From JABDMH01 sp965223105 (GTDB taxonomy: Bacteria > Bacteroidota > Bacteroidia > Chitinophagales > Saprospiraceae): a stretch of 64,000 nucleotides of DNA. Numbering within the stretch: the first letter of the stretch is position 1; each line of letters begins with the position of its first letter. The translations under genes and the position numbers were made by a program. Shown piece by piece: positions 23,967-33,139 of this stretch. A model generated the notes under the pieces. It had not been told where the DNA came from and ran no database searches. It saw only the letters and a list, made by a program, of their open reading frames with translations. The DNA is taken from assembly GCA_965223105.1 (NCBI GenBank), contig OZ244987.1, forward strand, positions 3,782,001 through 3,846,000, written 5' to 3'.

Positions 23967-26600
23967 ATGAATCAATTAACCATAAAATCTCAAGAAGCGA
24001 TTCAGCAAGCCCAGCAGATCGCAATGGATCTAGGCAATCAAGCCATTGATACTGGGCATCTACTAAAGGGTATTCGAATGGTCGATGAGCATGTCACCCC
24101 TTTTCTCTTCAAGAAGCTGGCCGTCAATATGGATTCCTTTGATAGGGGCCTGGAAAAGATTCTTCAAGGGTACGGAAAAGTCAGTGGAGGCACTCCATAT
24201 CTCACCCGGGAAGCCAATGATGTTTTACAGCGTGCCAACAAGGAGATGCGCGATCTGGGTGATGAATTCGTGTCGCTAGAGCATCTATTGCTGGCATTGC
24301 TTAAGGGGAAGGATGTCGTTGCTCAGCTGATGAAAGACCTGGGAATCGACCAAAAGTCCCTTAGGGCAGCTATCGAGGATTTAAGAAAGGGTTCCAAGGT
24401 GACCAGTCATAGTGCTGAGGAGAGCTATAATGCCCTGGGAAAATATGCCCTCCATCTCAATGAAAGAGCAAAGAGTGGTAAGTTGGACCCGGTCATTGGC
24501 CGGGAAGAAGAGATCAGGAGAGTACTGCACATCTTAGCCCGCAGGACCAAGAATAATCCCATCTTGATCGGTGAGCCGGGTGTAGGGAAAACGGCAATCA
24601 TCGAAGGCCTGGCGCACCGGATTGTCAATGGCGATGTGCCCAATGATTTGCTGGACAAGCAGATTTACTCACTGGATATGGGAGCATTGATCGCTGGTGC
24701 CAAGTACAAAGGTGAGTTTGAGGAACGCCTCAAAGCCGTCGTCCAGGAAGTAACCAGTGCCGATGGTGAAGTCATCCTATTCATTGATGAGATTCATACA
24801 TTGGTCGGAGCTGGAGGAGGACAAGGAGCTATGGATGCCGCCAATATCCTAAAACCGGCTTTGGCACGAGGTGACCTGAGGGCCATTGGCGCAACCACAC
24901 TAAATGAATACCAGAAGTACTTTGAAAAAGACAAAGCACTAGAGCGAAGGTTTCAGATTGTGATGGTGGATGAACCCGGCGAAGATGACGCCATATCCAT
25001 CCTGCGTGGACTGAAAGAAAGATATGAAACACATCATAAGATTAACATTAAAGATGAAGCCATAGTGGCTTCCGTACATCTGTCTCACCGTTATATCACC
25101 GACCGATTCTTACCGGATAAAGCTATTGACCTAATTGACGAGGCAGCAGCCAGATTGCGACTGGAAATGAACTCGATGCCGGAAGAATTGGACGAAGTGG
25201 AGCGTAAAATCCGGCAACTAGAGATTGAGCGGGAGGCCATGAAGCGCGAAAAGGATAAGCATGAAATCAAGCGAATTAACGAAGACCTGGCCAACCTTGA
25301 AGAACGACGCAACGAGCTGAGAGCACAGTGGGAGAGTGAACGCGAGGTTGTTCTCGGTATTCAACAAGCCAAAGAACAGATTGAGGCCATGAAATTACGC
25401 GCCAGACAACTCGAGCGAGAAGGCAATTTTTCAGAAGTGGCTGAAATACAATATGGCAAAATACCGGAACTGGAAACCGCTTTAAGATACTACACTGAAC
25501 AATTGGCCGAAATGCAGGAAAGAGGTGGCCAATTGGTAAAAGAAGAAGTGGACGCCGAAGACATAGCAGCGATTGTGAGCAAATGGACTGGTATTCCTGT
25601 ATCCCGAATGCTGCAGAGCGAGCGAGATAAACTGATCAACCTGGAAGAGCAGATTCACAAGCGGGTAGTTGGACAAGAGGAAGCTGTCGAGGCCGTGGCA
25701 GATGCCATTCGCCGTAGTCGCACGGGATTAAGTGACGAAAGAAGACCCATTGGATCTTTTTTATTCTTGGGCAGCACCGGTGTCGGTAAGACGGAACTAG
25801 CCAAGGCTCTGGCCGAGTTTCTCTTTGATGATGAACAGATGATGACGCGTATTGATATGAGTGAGTACCAGGAGAGGCATGCGGTCAGTAGGTTGATTGG
25901 AGCTCCTCCGGGATATGTAGGATATGACGAAGGTGGCCAGTTGACAGAGGCGGTACGCCGCAAACCCTATTCGGTGATCTTGCTCGATGAGATTGAAAAG
26001 GCACACCCGGATGTCTTCAATATTCTGCTTCAGGTATTGGATGACGGCAGATTGACAGACAACAAAGGACGGATAGCGAATTTCAAAAATGCGATCATTA
26101 TTATGACCTCTAATATGGGATCTGACATCATACAAAGTCAATTTGAAAAATTGACCGATGCCAACCAAGAGGAGATCATGCAGCAAACAGAAGTACTGAT
26201 CAATGAGCGGCTTAAACAATCGTTGAGACCAGAATTTCTCAATCGAATAGATGACGTGGTGGTGTTTAAGCCATTGACCAGGGAACATATTCACGAGATC
26301 GTAAAACTCCAACTGCAAAATCTGCAAGAGGTCTTAAACAAACAAGAGATCGTGTTGAAAGCTACTCCACAGGCCATACGCTACATTGCAGACCAGGGTT
26401 TCGACCCACAGTTTGGAGCGCGACCTGTCAAGCGCTTCATTCAGAAACGCGTTTTGAACGAGCTTTCAAAACAGTTGCTTTATCAAAAGGTGCAACCGAA
26501 GAGCACTGTGGTGCTGGATTCGTTCGATAATGGCCTTGTATTTCGGGCCCCATTACGCAAAGAAGAAGGCCCGGAAAAGGAAGAAGAGGTAGCCGCCTAG
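23967..26600 (+). CDS. clpB: ClpB disaggregase (Hsp100 AAA+ chaperone)
   Basis: This 877-aa protein has full ClpB architecture: a Clp-N domain (about 1-150), NBD1 with Walker A GEPGVGKT (202-209) and Walker B VILFIDEIHTL, and a long coiled-coil M domain (about 405-530, rich in E/R/K). NBD2 follows with GSTGVGKT, RIDMSEYQERHAVSRLIG and VILLDEIEKAHPDV, then a ClpB C-terminal domain (DPQFGARPVKRFIQ). It uses ATP to pull proteins from aggregates together with DnaK. The M domain and the absence of an IGF-type ClpP loop argue for ClpB over ClpA or ClpC. The gene is monocistronic, with its own terminator. Confidence 0.97.
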   Translation: MNQLTIKSQEAIQQAQQIAMDLGNQAIDTGHLLKGIRMVDEHVTPFLFKKLAVNMDSFDRGLEKILQGYGKVSGGTPYLTREANDVLQRANKEMRDLGDEFVSLEHLLLALLKGKDVVAQLMKDLGIDQKSLRAAIEDLRKGSKVTSHSAEESYNALGKYALHLNERAKSGKLDPVIGREEEIRRVLHILARRTKNNPILIGEPGVGKTAIIEGLAHRIVNGDVPNDLLDKQIYSLDMGALIAGAKYKGEFEERLKAVVQEVTSADGEVILFIDEIHTLVGAGGGQGAMDAANILKPALARGDLRAIGATTLNEYQKYFEKDKALERRFQIVMVDEPGEDDAISILRGLKERYETHHKINIKDEAIVASVHLSHRYITDRFLPDKAIDLIDEAAARLRLEMNSMPEELDEVERKIRQLEIEREAMKREKDKHEIKRINEDLANLEERRNELRAQWESEREVVLGIQQAKEQIEAMKLRARQLEREGNFSEVAEIQYGKIPELETALRYYTEQLAEMQERGGQLVKEEVDAEDIAAIVSKWTGIPVSRMLQSERDKLINLEEQIHKRVVGQEEAVEAVADAIRRSRTGLSDERRPIGSFLFLGSTGVGKTELAKALAEFLFDDEQMMTRIDMSEYQERHAVSRLIGAPPGYVGYDEGGQLTEAVRRKPYSVILLDEIEKAHPDVFNILLQVLDDGRLTDNKGRIANFKNAIIIMTSNMGSDIIQSQFEKLTDANQEEIMQQTEVLINERLKQSLRPEFLNRIDDVVVFKPLTREHIHEIVKLQLQNLQEVLNKQEIVLKATPQAIRYIADQGFDPQFGARPVKRFIQKRVLNELSKQLLYQKVQPKSTVVLDSFDNGLVFRAPLRKEEGPEKEEEVAA

Positions 26601-26644
26601 AAAGGCGGTGAAGTAAATACATACTGTTTTCTCATAGTTAGTGC

Positions 26645-26673
26645 GCCGGTATCTCCTAGAGATACCGGCTTTT
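26645..26673 (+). terminator. Rho-independent terminator of clpB
   Basis: GCCGGTATCTC (26645-26655) pairs perfectly with GAGATACCGGC (26659-26669), followed by TTTTCTT. It lies 45 bp after the stop. Confidence 0.9.
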
Positions 26674-26864
26674 CTTATGGTCAAATCTCGATTTACCTAG
26701 TGGTCATAGGTCACGATCCATTTCGATCTTCGGGAAATGAGTCGCGGCGCGCAGTATCTTGTGTACAGGGTCGTTGGCTAACTTGTTTGAATTTTAGTAT
26801 CTTCCCAGCATCCTGAAATCCTTCAGGATAGTAGTGTTCACATTTTGCTGAAAAATTCGATAGT

Positions 26865-27038
26865 ATGTCCAGCGATCAGATTCCTGTTAAAATCATTGAA
26901 GAAAAGCCGATTGGTTACCTGATTGAACTCACCAACAAAAACTCAACAATGATAGTGCCCAAGAAGACCTTCATACGTCGGGTACAGCGGGGTCATTATG
27001 AAGTGGAAAACAGTGAGTTTCTGAGTTTTTCACTGTAG
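26865..27038 (+). CDS. Small 57-aa protein, unknown function
   Basis: ATG at 26865 to TAG at 27036 encodes 57 aa: MSSDQIPVKIIEEKPIGYLI at the start, a middle reading ELTNKNSTMIVPKKTFIRRV, and an EFLSFSL end. The alternating hydrophobic and charged pattern and lack of internal stops look like a small beta-rich protein, perhaps an SH3-like fold, rather than chance sequence. It sits about 190 bp after the clpB terminator and is not obviously co-transcribed with anything. No family was recognised. Confidence 0.5.
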   Translation: MSSDQIPVKIIEEKPIGYLIELTNKNSTMIVPKKTFIRRVQRGHYEVENSEFLSFSL

Positions 27039-27498
27039 AGTACATCTACAAGGCAAATTGAGTGAGCATAGCCATACCAGTACGCTGTCAAACCCAATTA
27101 TTGTCGTTTGTTTTAATCCCTTTTTGCGATTTTTTTCGTCGCTGATCCCCCCCCGAATGACGATCGGTCGGGCGGGCCTGCCTGGCGGTGCCGAGCAGAC
27201 AGGTGCACTGTAGCCCGGCTACATTTGTCTCAATGAGGTCAATCAACCAGGGAAAATGTACTTCGTTTCATATTTCAGACATGTAGTACTCTCCCAAGTC
27301 AGTTAAGTTATCCTCAGCCGAATTCAAGGCACTCTTTTCCCAACAAATCAATGAACCACGTACAATCGCTATCCATATGATAGGGTCAGCCAGTGAGCTT
27401 CAATACCACTATTTGAGAAGTAAGTTGGAGGCTTCGATTTGCTGAGGAACTTTCATGGATCTGCAAGGCATTTCCTCAAAAACCTCTTTCTTCGTGGC
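27039..27498. other. Intergenic region with repeat debris
   Basis: Near 27057-27082 the sequence AATTGAGTGAGCATAGCC is the reverse complement of part of the 22349/38485 repeat. A GC-rich patch follows at about 27148-27205, partly like the interior of the element at 12998. No gene was seen. Confidence 0.4.
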
Positions 27499-27891
27499 AT
27501 GAAAAAATACAGTCGCTTGGGCTCCATCATAAATAACCGCTGCCCAAGATGCCGCACAGGTCATTTGTTTATCCATCCCTATTCCCTTGGTACTGCATAT
27601 AAAATGTTGGACTATTGTCCCGTTTGTTCTCAAAAATATGAGCCGGAGCCTGGCTACTACTATGGAGCAATGTTTATCTCTTATGTACTCACGGGATGGC
27701 TTTTCCTCGCCATTGGTTTGACCCTGGTGTTTGTGCTGGGATGGACACTTGCTCCCACCTTACTGGTTGTCGCCATGGTCATGCTCTTGTCACATAATCT
27801 GATTTACCGCCTCAGCCGATCCATCTGGATTCATATTTTCGTCAAATTTGACCCCCAGGCCATACCTGTGGACACCAAATCTTCTGAGTAA
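27499..27891 (+). CDS. DUF983 membrane protein
   Basis: With the ATG at 27499 this is about 130 aa; an in-frame ATG at 27439 would add 20 residues without family resemblance. It has the DUF983 zinc-ribbon-like signature: NNRCPRCRTGHLF, then MLDYCPVCSQKYEPEPGYYYGAMFISY. Two membrane helices follow (about 75-95 and 98-120). DUF983 proteins are inner-membrane proteins of unknown function, common in Bacteroidota and Alphaproteobacteria. The four Cys of the CxxC pairs are intact. Confidence 0.85.
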   Translation: MKKYSRLGSIINNRCPRCRTGHLFIHPYSLGTAYKMLDYCPVCSQKYEPEPGYYYGAMFISYVLTGWLFLAIGLTLVFVLGWTLAPTLLVVAMVMLLSHNLIYRLSRSIWIHIFVKFDPQAIPVDTKSSE

Positions 27892-27991
27892 TCATTGACT
27901 GATTTTGGGATGGCACACTTATTAAACCCACCTAGAAAAGGAGCCACTACTCTAGTGGGGCAAGATCTATCAAAAAAAGGGTTTCATGTAA

Positions 27992-28015
27992 AAGCCCCAT
28001 AATGTTATGGGGCTT
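27992..28015 (-). terminator. Rho-independent terminator, probably of the S74-type gene
   Basis: AAGCCCCATAA (27992-28002) pairs perfectly with TTATGGGGCTT (28005-28015). On the minus strand a short T tract follows. It may also stop the DUF983 transcript from the other side. Confidence 0.75.
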
Positions 28016-28053
28016 GATAAAAATGATTGGATTTCTTGGATATATAATAAAGT

Positions 28054-28974
28054 CTACTGGTCACGGAGTAATTTTTCGACCGTATTTTCTATGGATTGTA
28101 TTCTGCTCTTCAAGGCAGTATTTTCATTTTTCACCGCAGTGAGTTGATCAGCCATTTCTTGATTTGCCGCAATTAAGATCGGAACAAAGCCCAAGTAATT
28201 TACAGAATAGATCTCTCCCTGTTCTTCTCCTTCCTCACTTAAATCAGCTTGTTTCTTGACCAGTTCTGGTAAAACTTGCTCCACTTCCTGAGCAAGGAGG
28301 CCGTATTGCTTTTCCGAGGGCAGATTTCTACTCCGTTGTAATTCTGGTTTGAATTGATAAGCCCGTGGATTGATTTGGCTTAGAATATCCATGGCATGGG
28401 TGATATCACGTATGTCAGTTTTAAAATTGGCATCTGAACTCAAGTAATATGCATCTGCTTGCATATCTCCATTCACATCCAGCTGATAGGCATTTTCATG
28501 TTCATTGATTTTTACCGTAGTGGCTCCATTATCCCTAAATCGTGCAATATTGTCATTAACATCATTTTCTGGTTTGTTAATGGTAAGATAGCCATGTCCT
28601 GATCCACTGTAAGGACCAATGTGCACTGCAGGTACATCATTTCCAAAGGTTTTGGAATAATTGACATGCAATTTACTCTGGGGTTCATCACTACCAATCC
28701 CAACAAATAAATTGTCATCACTAAAGACCATCGCATGCTGCTTTATAATAAAATCCAAGACAAATTTATATTGGCTGAAAGTGAAATAGTCTGGGTTTGA
28801 AAAATCGTTGCCAACACCCACCTCCCACCTGGAGATCAGCGGACCGGCAGGTGGTGGCCCAGGAGTATTTTCATAAGTAAATCGCATTAAAGCCTGATCC
28901 ACATCCCAGTCCTGGGCTTGCATGGATGATAAAAGGAAAAAAGATAAAATGGTTAGAGTCAGTATTGGTCTCAT
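28054..28974 (-). CDS. Secreted tail-fibre/S74 intramolecular-chaperone protein
   Basis: From the ATG at 28974 this gives 306 aa with a signal peptide (MRPILTLTILSFFLLSSMQAQ); the longer frame to 29016 adds 14 non-signal residues. The N-terminal half has the repeating strand pattern of fibre proteins (LFVGIGSDEPQSKLHVNYS, NAYQLDVNGDMQADAYYLS). The C-terminal third is the Peptidase S74 chaperone domain: SDANFKTDIRD, INPRAYQFK, QYGLLAQEVEQVLPELV and VNYLGFVPILI, ending in a trimeric coiled coil. In phages this domain trimerises fibres and then cuts itself off. Bacteroidota carry many host versions, presumably surface fibres. Single-gene unit. Confidence 0.85.
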   Translation of the reverse strand: MRPILTLTILSFFLLSSMQAQDWDVDQALMRFTYENTPGPPPAGPLISRWEVGVGNDFSNPDYFTFSQYKFVLDFIIKQHAMVFSDDNLFVGIGSDEPQSKLHVNYSKTFGNDVPAVHIGPYSGSGHGYLTINKPENDVNDNIARFRDNGATTVKINEHENAYQLDVNGDMQADAYYLSSDANFKTDIRDITHAMDILSQINPRAYQFKPELQRSRNLPSEKQYGLLAQEVEQVLPELVKKQADLSEEGEEQGEIYSVNYLGFVPILIAANQEMADQLTAVKNENTALKSRIQSIENTVEKLLRDQ

Positions 28975-29051
28975 TATTCTTTTTTCTTTAAAGAGCAAGA
29001 CAATAGATAATTCCATAAAATTTATTACTACCGATTTCCGTAGGAAACTTC

Positions 29052-29059
29052 TACCTTTG
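29052..29059 (+). promoter_or_regulatory. Bacteroidota -7 element (TACCTTTG) before the SulP gene
   Basis: TACCTTTG matches TAnnTTTG exactly. It lies 11 bp before the first ATG (29071) and 47 bp before the in-frame ATG at 29107, so the latter may be the true start. No -33 TTTG was found. Confidence 0.35.
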
Positions 29060-29070
29060 CCTGGGTTTCG

Positions 29071-30828
29071 ATGACCTCAACCGTATCCAGGCAGTATTCA
29101 TTGAGGATGGAAAGCAGATTCCGCACGACACTCATCTCTGACCTACAAACTTACAGCTGGGCCAAGTTCCGGGCAGATCTGATGGCTGGTCTGACTGTAG
29201 CCATCATGCTAATACCGCAGGGTATTGCCTACAGTGTGCTGGCCGGTTTACCCGCGATCTATGGTTTGTATGCGGGCTTTATCCCCCTTCTTGTCTATCC
29301 ATTTTTTGGATCATCTCGACAATTATCGGTTGGTCCTGTGGCACTGGTTTCCATTATGATATTAACCGGCCTCTCACCACACGCTGTTCCCGGTTCTCCA
29401 GAGTTCGTTGATCTGGCCATTCTTACTGCTCTCGTTGCTGGTTTAGTTCAGGTTTCATTAGCCATTCTCCGGATGGGGTTTCTGATCACTTTTTTATCAC
29501 AACCTGTTATCGCGGGTTTCACAGCGGCTGCCGCACTAATGATCGCTCTCCTCCAAAGCAAAAACATCCTTGGAGTACAGATTGAACGCTCTGGAAACAT
29601 TGTTCAACTTGTCAGAGACATTTCTGTCAATCTCCCTCATATTCACCCTCCTACCCTATTGATTGGGATCGGGGCATTCGGTTTGATCTTGTTTTTGCGA
29701 CGGATCAACAAATACATTCCAGCGGCTTTGATAAGTGTCATTGCGGGCATTCTCATTGTGTATATTTTTTCGCTAATTGATCAAGGGGTAAATGTTATTG
29801 GTACCGTACCCAGTGGTCTACCCAGCTTTGATGGTTCATTTCTTAACCCGGTTGACGCCCTAAGGGTATTGCCTCTTTCATTGGCGATATGCTTTATAAG
29901 TTTTATCGAGTCCCTTGCAGTGGCTAAGTCTATCGCCGCCAAACATGGCAATTATCCGATAATTGCCAATCGCGAACTGCTGGGTCTGGGATTGAGTAAA
30001 GTCATCGGTTCTTTTTTCCAAGCCTTTCCCAGTACAGGTAGCTTTACCCGCTCGGCGATTAACGATGAAAGTGGAGCTCAAACCGGTTTGTCTTCATTAT
30101 TTACAGCCTTCTTTATTGCTATAGTTCTGGTGTTTCTCACCTCGAGTTTACACTACGTGCCCATGGCTGTACTCGGGGCCATAATAGTCGCGGCTGTACT
30201 GGGTTTGATCAACATAGATTACGTAAAAAACCTTTATCGGCTGGACAGGAAGGATTTCTACGTATATATGACTACATTTTGTCTCACTTTGCTTCTCGGT
30301 GTCCAACAGGGTGTTTTTGCCGGCATTATTTTGTCGTTATTGATGATTATTTACAAATCGTCAAAGCCGCATTATGCGGTTTTAGGTCGACTTGCGGGAT
30401 CAGATTCCTACCGAAACATTGATCGATACCCAGAGGCGAAGACCCAAGATGACATCTTGATTATTAGGTATGACGATGATCTATTTTTTGGCAATGCCGA
30501 CCATTTTTACGACCTAATCGTTGAAGAAATCCGTAGACAACCACATACCAAGTTGTTGATCCTGAATGCCAGCGGCATGAGTCGCATAGATAGTACTGCA
30601 TTGCACAAATTTGATCTACTTCTAGACCACCTCAAAAGAAAAGATATCCGTTTGATCATTTCCAGTTTGCGCGGACCTGTCAGAGACCTTCTTTCTAAGG
30701 CCGGTCTTGACCAAAAAATCGGTCTTGAAAACTATTATCTCAGTACCAGAGATGCTGAGGAAAGTTACATCAATGGAAGTAGTGGACTGCTAAGCAGAAA
30801 ATATGCTGCGCAAAAAAACAAGAAGTGA
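29071..30828 (+). CDS. SulP-family anion transporter with STAS domain
   Basis: This 585-aa protein has the SulP signature near its start (FRADLMAGLTVAIMLIPQGI, AGLPAIYGLYAGFIPLLVYP, GSSRQLSVGPVALVS), about a dozen hydrophobic segments to residue 440, and a C-terminal STAS domain (about 465-565: ILIIRYDDDLFFGNADHFYD, LILNASGMSRIDSTALH). SulP proteins carry sulfate, bicarbonate or other anions, and STAS regulates or anchors them. An alternative start at 29107 (MESRFRTTLI) fits the putative promoter better. The substrate cannot be told from sequence. Confidence 0.9.
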   Translation: MTSTVSRQYSLRMESRFRTTLISDLQTYSWAKFRADLMAGLTVAIMLIPQGIAYSVLAGLPAIYGLYAGFIPLLVYPFFGSSRQLSVGPVALVSIMILTGLSPHAVPGSPEFVDLAILTALVAGLVQVSLAILRMGFLITFLSQPVIAGFTAAAALMIALLQSKNILGVQIERSGNIVQLVRDISVNLPHIHPPTLLIGIGAFGLILFLRRINKYIPAALISVIAGILIVYIFSLIDQGVNVIGTVPSGLPSFDGSFLNPVDALRVLPLSLAICFISFIESLAVAKSIAAKHGNYPIIANRELLGLGLSKVIGSFFQAFPSTGSFTRSAINDESGAQTGLSSLFTAFFIAIVLVFLTSSLHYVPMAVLGAIIVAAVLGLINIDYVKNLYRLDRKDFYVYMTTFCLTLLLGVQQGVFAGIILSLLMIIYKSSKPHYAVLGRLAGSDSYRNIDRYPEAKTQDDILIIRYDDDLFFGNADHFYDLIVEEIRRQPHTKLLILNASGMSRIDSTALHKFDLLLDHLKRKDIRLIISSLRGPVRDLLSKAGLDQKIGLENYYLSTRDAEESYINGSSGLLSRKYAAQKNKK

Positions 30829-30886
30829 AAAGCAGATCGTAGAACCCATAGAGATCATGGAGCTGCGGATCGGGTGCGCAAAAAAA

Positions 30887-30947
30887 CTGGGCTTCAGCAT
30901 CTCTCGATTTCATCACTCGATTTCAAAACCTGGGCTTCAGCATCTCT
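30887..30947. repeat. 18-bp direct repeat pair
   Basis: CTGGGCTTCAGCATCTCT occurs at 30887-30904 and again at 30930-30947, 43 bp apart, in the gap between the SulP and glycosyltransferase genes. It may be a small local duplication. Confidence 0.6.
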
Positions 30948-31073
30948 CTTTTTCCATTTATTGACGATCGATCCTTTCATTTAAGATCCTCTTTGATTTC
31001 TGGGATCGAGGCGTGAAATCGAGTCCTAGAAACTCTAGGTACGGAAGTTAATCATGGTCTTCAAATTTCTTGA

Positions 31074-32240
31074 TTAAGATCGGCTCAGACGACCATCCAA
31101 TACCTTTTCGAGGTAGGCATTCAATCTGGGACCTAATAAATCAGTTGAATAAAATTTCTTTGCTCTCTCCCTGCTTTCCCTGCTCATATCACCATATCTT
31201 TCCTGGTCGAGCAGAAGTACCCTGATTGCTTCTCCCAATTTTACCGGGTCCCTATCAGTCAAGACTCCGGTACTTTGACTTACAATCGAATTTACTCCAC
31301 CTCCCTCATAAGCCACAACAGGAACACCGCCTGCCATAGCCTCGGTATAAATAATACCAAAATGCTCTTTTTTCTCTGGAGCAGCGACAAGAAGGGTTGC
31401 CGCATTGATTAATTTCGCCTTATCTTCATCTGAAACAAATCCTAAAAATCTTCCTCTGCTTCCAATTTTCGTCTCGAGCTGGCTCCGTAAATCACCATCA
31501 CCGATAAAAATCGTTTCAGCGAGATCAGCATATTTTTTAGAGGCTTCGACAACGTTTTGGGGACCCTTTGATGTCGTCAAAGCACCTGGGCATATCACAT
31601 ACCTTGTTGGCAAATCAAATTTATTATGGATGTCACTGATGTTTCCAGGATTAAACTGTGTAAGATCTACTCCACAAGGTTGAATGTGAAACTTCTCTAC
31701 CGGGACATCAATTAAATTTCTTACCAGCTTTTCACGTACGTACTCCGTAGTGACAATAAGACCTTCTGCCTCAACAATGGCGTTTCGAATTAATCGCCAA
31801 ACATCATCGTCGTAGAGTCCGTGATGACGTGGTTCTATACCTGTTCCGTGAATAAACAATACATAAGGCTTTTGATACTGTTTACATACGCTCGCTGTTG
31901 CAATTGCACTTAGGTTGGCATGGTGCCCTATTACGAGATCAACGTCTTGGATAACTTCTGCCAAAGCATTTTCATAGGATGGAACATATCCCATTGCCTC
32001 TTCATAACTCATTGAAGATACAGCCCGTTGATTGGATTTAGCTGAAGGTAGGTATTCATGTACCGGAATAATATTACCAGGTAGATGGACTTCCTTGTTT
32101 AAAGCTCCAGTCACCCCTTTTCCTACATTTGGATGCATATAGTAAACAACATGCCCCTCACTTAACAGATATCTAGCATGCTCTTTTGCCACTACACCAC
32201 TACCTCTTCCTGTATTAAGCAACAATATCGCAACCGTCAT
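31074..32240 (-). CDS. GT4-family glycosyltransferase
   Basis: From the ATG at 32240 (MTVAILLLNTGRGSGVVAK) this gives 388 aa; the longer frame to 32384 adds 48 residues without a fold. It has a GT-B fold: an N-terminal Rossmann region with GRGSGVV, and a C-terminal GT1/GT4 domain with GALTTSKGPQNVVEA, FIGDGDLRSQLE, GFVSDEDKAKLINAATLLVA and EHFGIIYTEAMAGGVPVVAY (the EX7E motif) followed by GGVNSIV. Such enzymes use nucleotide sugars to build polysaccharides or glycoconjugates at the inner membrane. It stands alone, so the product is unknown. Confidence 0.88.
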   Translation of the reverse strand: MTVAILLLNTGRGSGVVAKEHARYLLSEGHVVYYMHPNVGKGVTGALNKEVHLPGNIIPVHEYLPSAKSNQRAVSSMSYEEAMGYVPSYENALAEVIQDVDLVIGHHANLSAIATASVCKQYQKPYVLFIHGTGIEPRHHGLYDDDVWRLIRNAIVEAEGLIVTTEYVREKLVRNLIDVPVEKFHIQPCGVDLTQFNPGNISDIHNKFDLPTRYVICPGALTTSKGPQNVVEASKKYADLAETIFIGDGDLRSQLETKIGSRGRFLGFVSDEDKAKLINAATLLVAAPEKKEHFGIIYTEAMAGGVPVVAYEGGGVNSIVSQSTGVLTDRDPVKLGEAIRVLLLDQERYGDMSRESRERAKKFYSTDLLGPRLNAYLEKVLDGRLSRS

Positions 32241-32523
32241 ATTATCTTTCCTTTCTGCATATTTCACCATATTATTCGCTCCTAAATTAAGTGGATGTAA
32301 TATAGAAAATATCCTTTCGATCCTAATATGGAGAATCATGCTCCCTTGGTCCAAATACCCTTGCCTTCTAGGATTTAGACCCAATTTCGAGCTCCAGAAT
32401 TCCTATGTTCAAAAATACAGGTTCAATGGATTGATGGGGATCAATACTACAGTTGACCAACAACATTAAAAAGCAGTCATAAAAATTCGACCTTCTCCAC
32501 TCTCATAATCAATCAGACAACAA

Positions 32524-33132
32524 ATGACAGCGTGGATTGAGTTGGACATCGATCAACCCATATGGAATCGGTTTTATACCGTTGCACCCTTGGTGGTGAT
32601 CGGAACCAAGGAAGATGATCAGTATGATCTGGCACCGAAGCATATGGCAATGCCGCTTGGTCATCAGAATTATTTTGGTTTTGTATGCACACCTCGACAT
32701 GCCACATATCATAATGCTCTCCAAACTGGAGAATTTTCAGTGAGTTATCCACGTTCGGAAGGACTGGTAACAGCAAGTTTAGCAGCAACTCCAAGGACGG
32801 AAAGGCACGGAGAAAAAAGTATTGTCAATCACTTAGAAACTATTCCTGCCAAGTATATTGATGCTTTACTTGTACGTCATTCCTACCTCTTTCTGGAATG
32901 CCAGACCTATAAAATCATCGATGGCTTTGGTGACTTTGGCTTGGTTTCGGGAAAAATAGTGGCGGCACGTGTACATAAGGAAGCCTATCGTGTATTGGAT
33001 GAAAGCGGACCAAGTGCAGCGATGAATATCCCTTTGCTGGCCTATTTGGCTTATGGCAAATTTGCCGAGATCAAGGAAAGTCATGCCTTCCCATTTCCAC
33101 GAGGATTTCTCGATCAGTTCATTACGCAATAG
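32524..33132 (+). CDS. Flavin-reductase-like (FMN-binding split barrel) protein
   Basis: This 202-aa protein follows the flavin reductase-like / flavoredoxin pattern: APLVVIGTKEDDQYDLAPKH, YFGFVCTPRHATYHNALQTG, EFSVSYPRSE, and FLECQTYKIIDGFGDFGLVSGKIVAARV. It probably binds FMN and reduces a small substrate or supplies reduced flavin. It is the first of three close plus-strand genes: the M20 peptidase start is 7 bp after this stop and the P-loop gene comes 16 bp after that. The trio is therefore one operon. Confidence 0.85.
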   Translation: MTAWIELDIDQPIWNRFYTVAPLVVIGTKEDDQYDLAPKHMAMPLGHQNYFGFVCTPRHATYHNALQTGEFSVSYPRSEGLVTASLAATPRTERHGEKSIVNHLETIPAKYIDALLVRHSYLFLECQTYKIIDGFGDFGLVSGKIVAARVHKEAYRVLDESGPSAAMNIPLLAYLAYGKFAEIKESHAFPFPRGFLDQFITQ

Positions 33133-33139
33133 TTGCCGG

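Noticed and set aside
28054..28974. Prophage, suggested by the S74/tail-fibre chaperone domain
   Set aside because: No other phage genes are present; Bacteroidota commonly encode host proteins with this domain.
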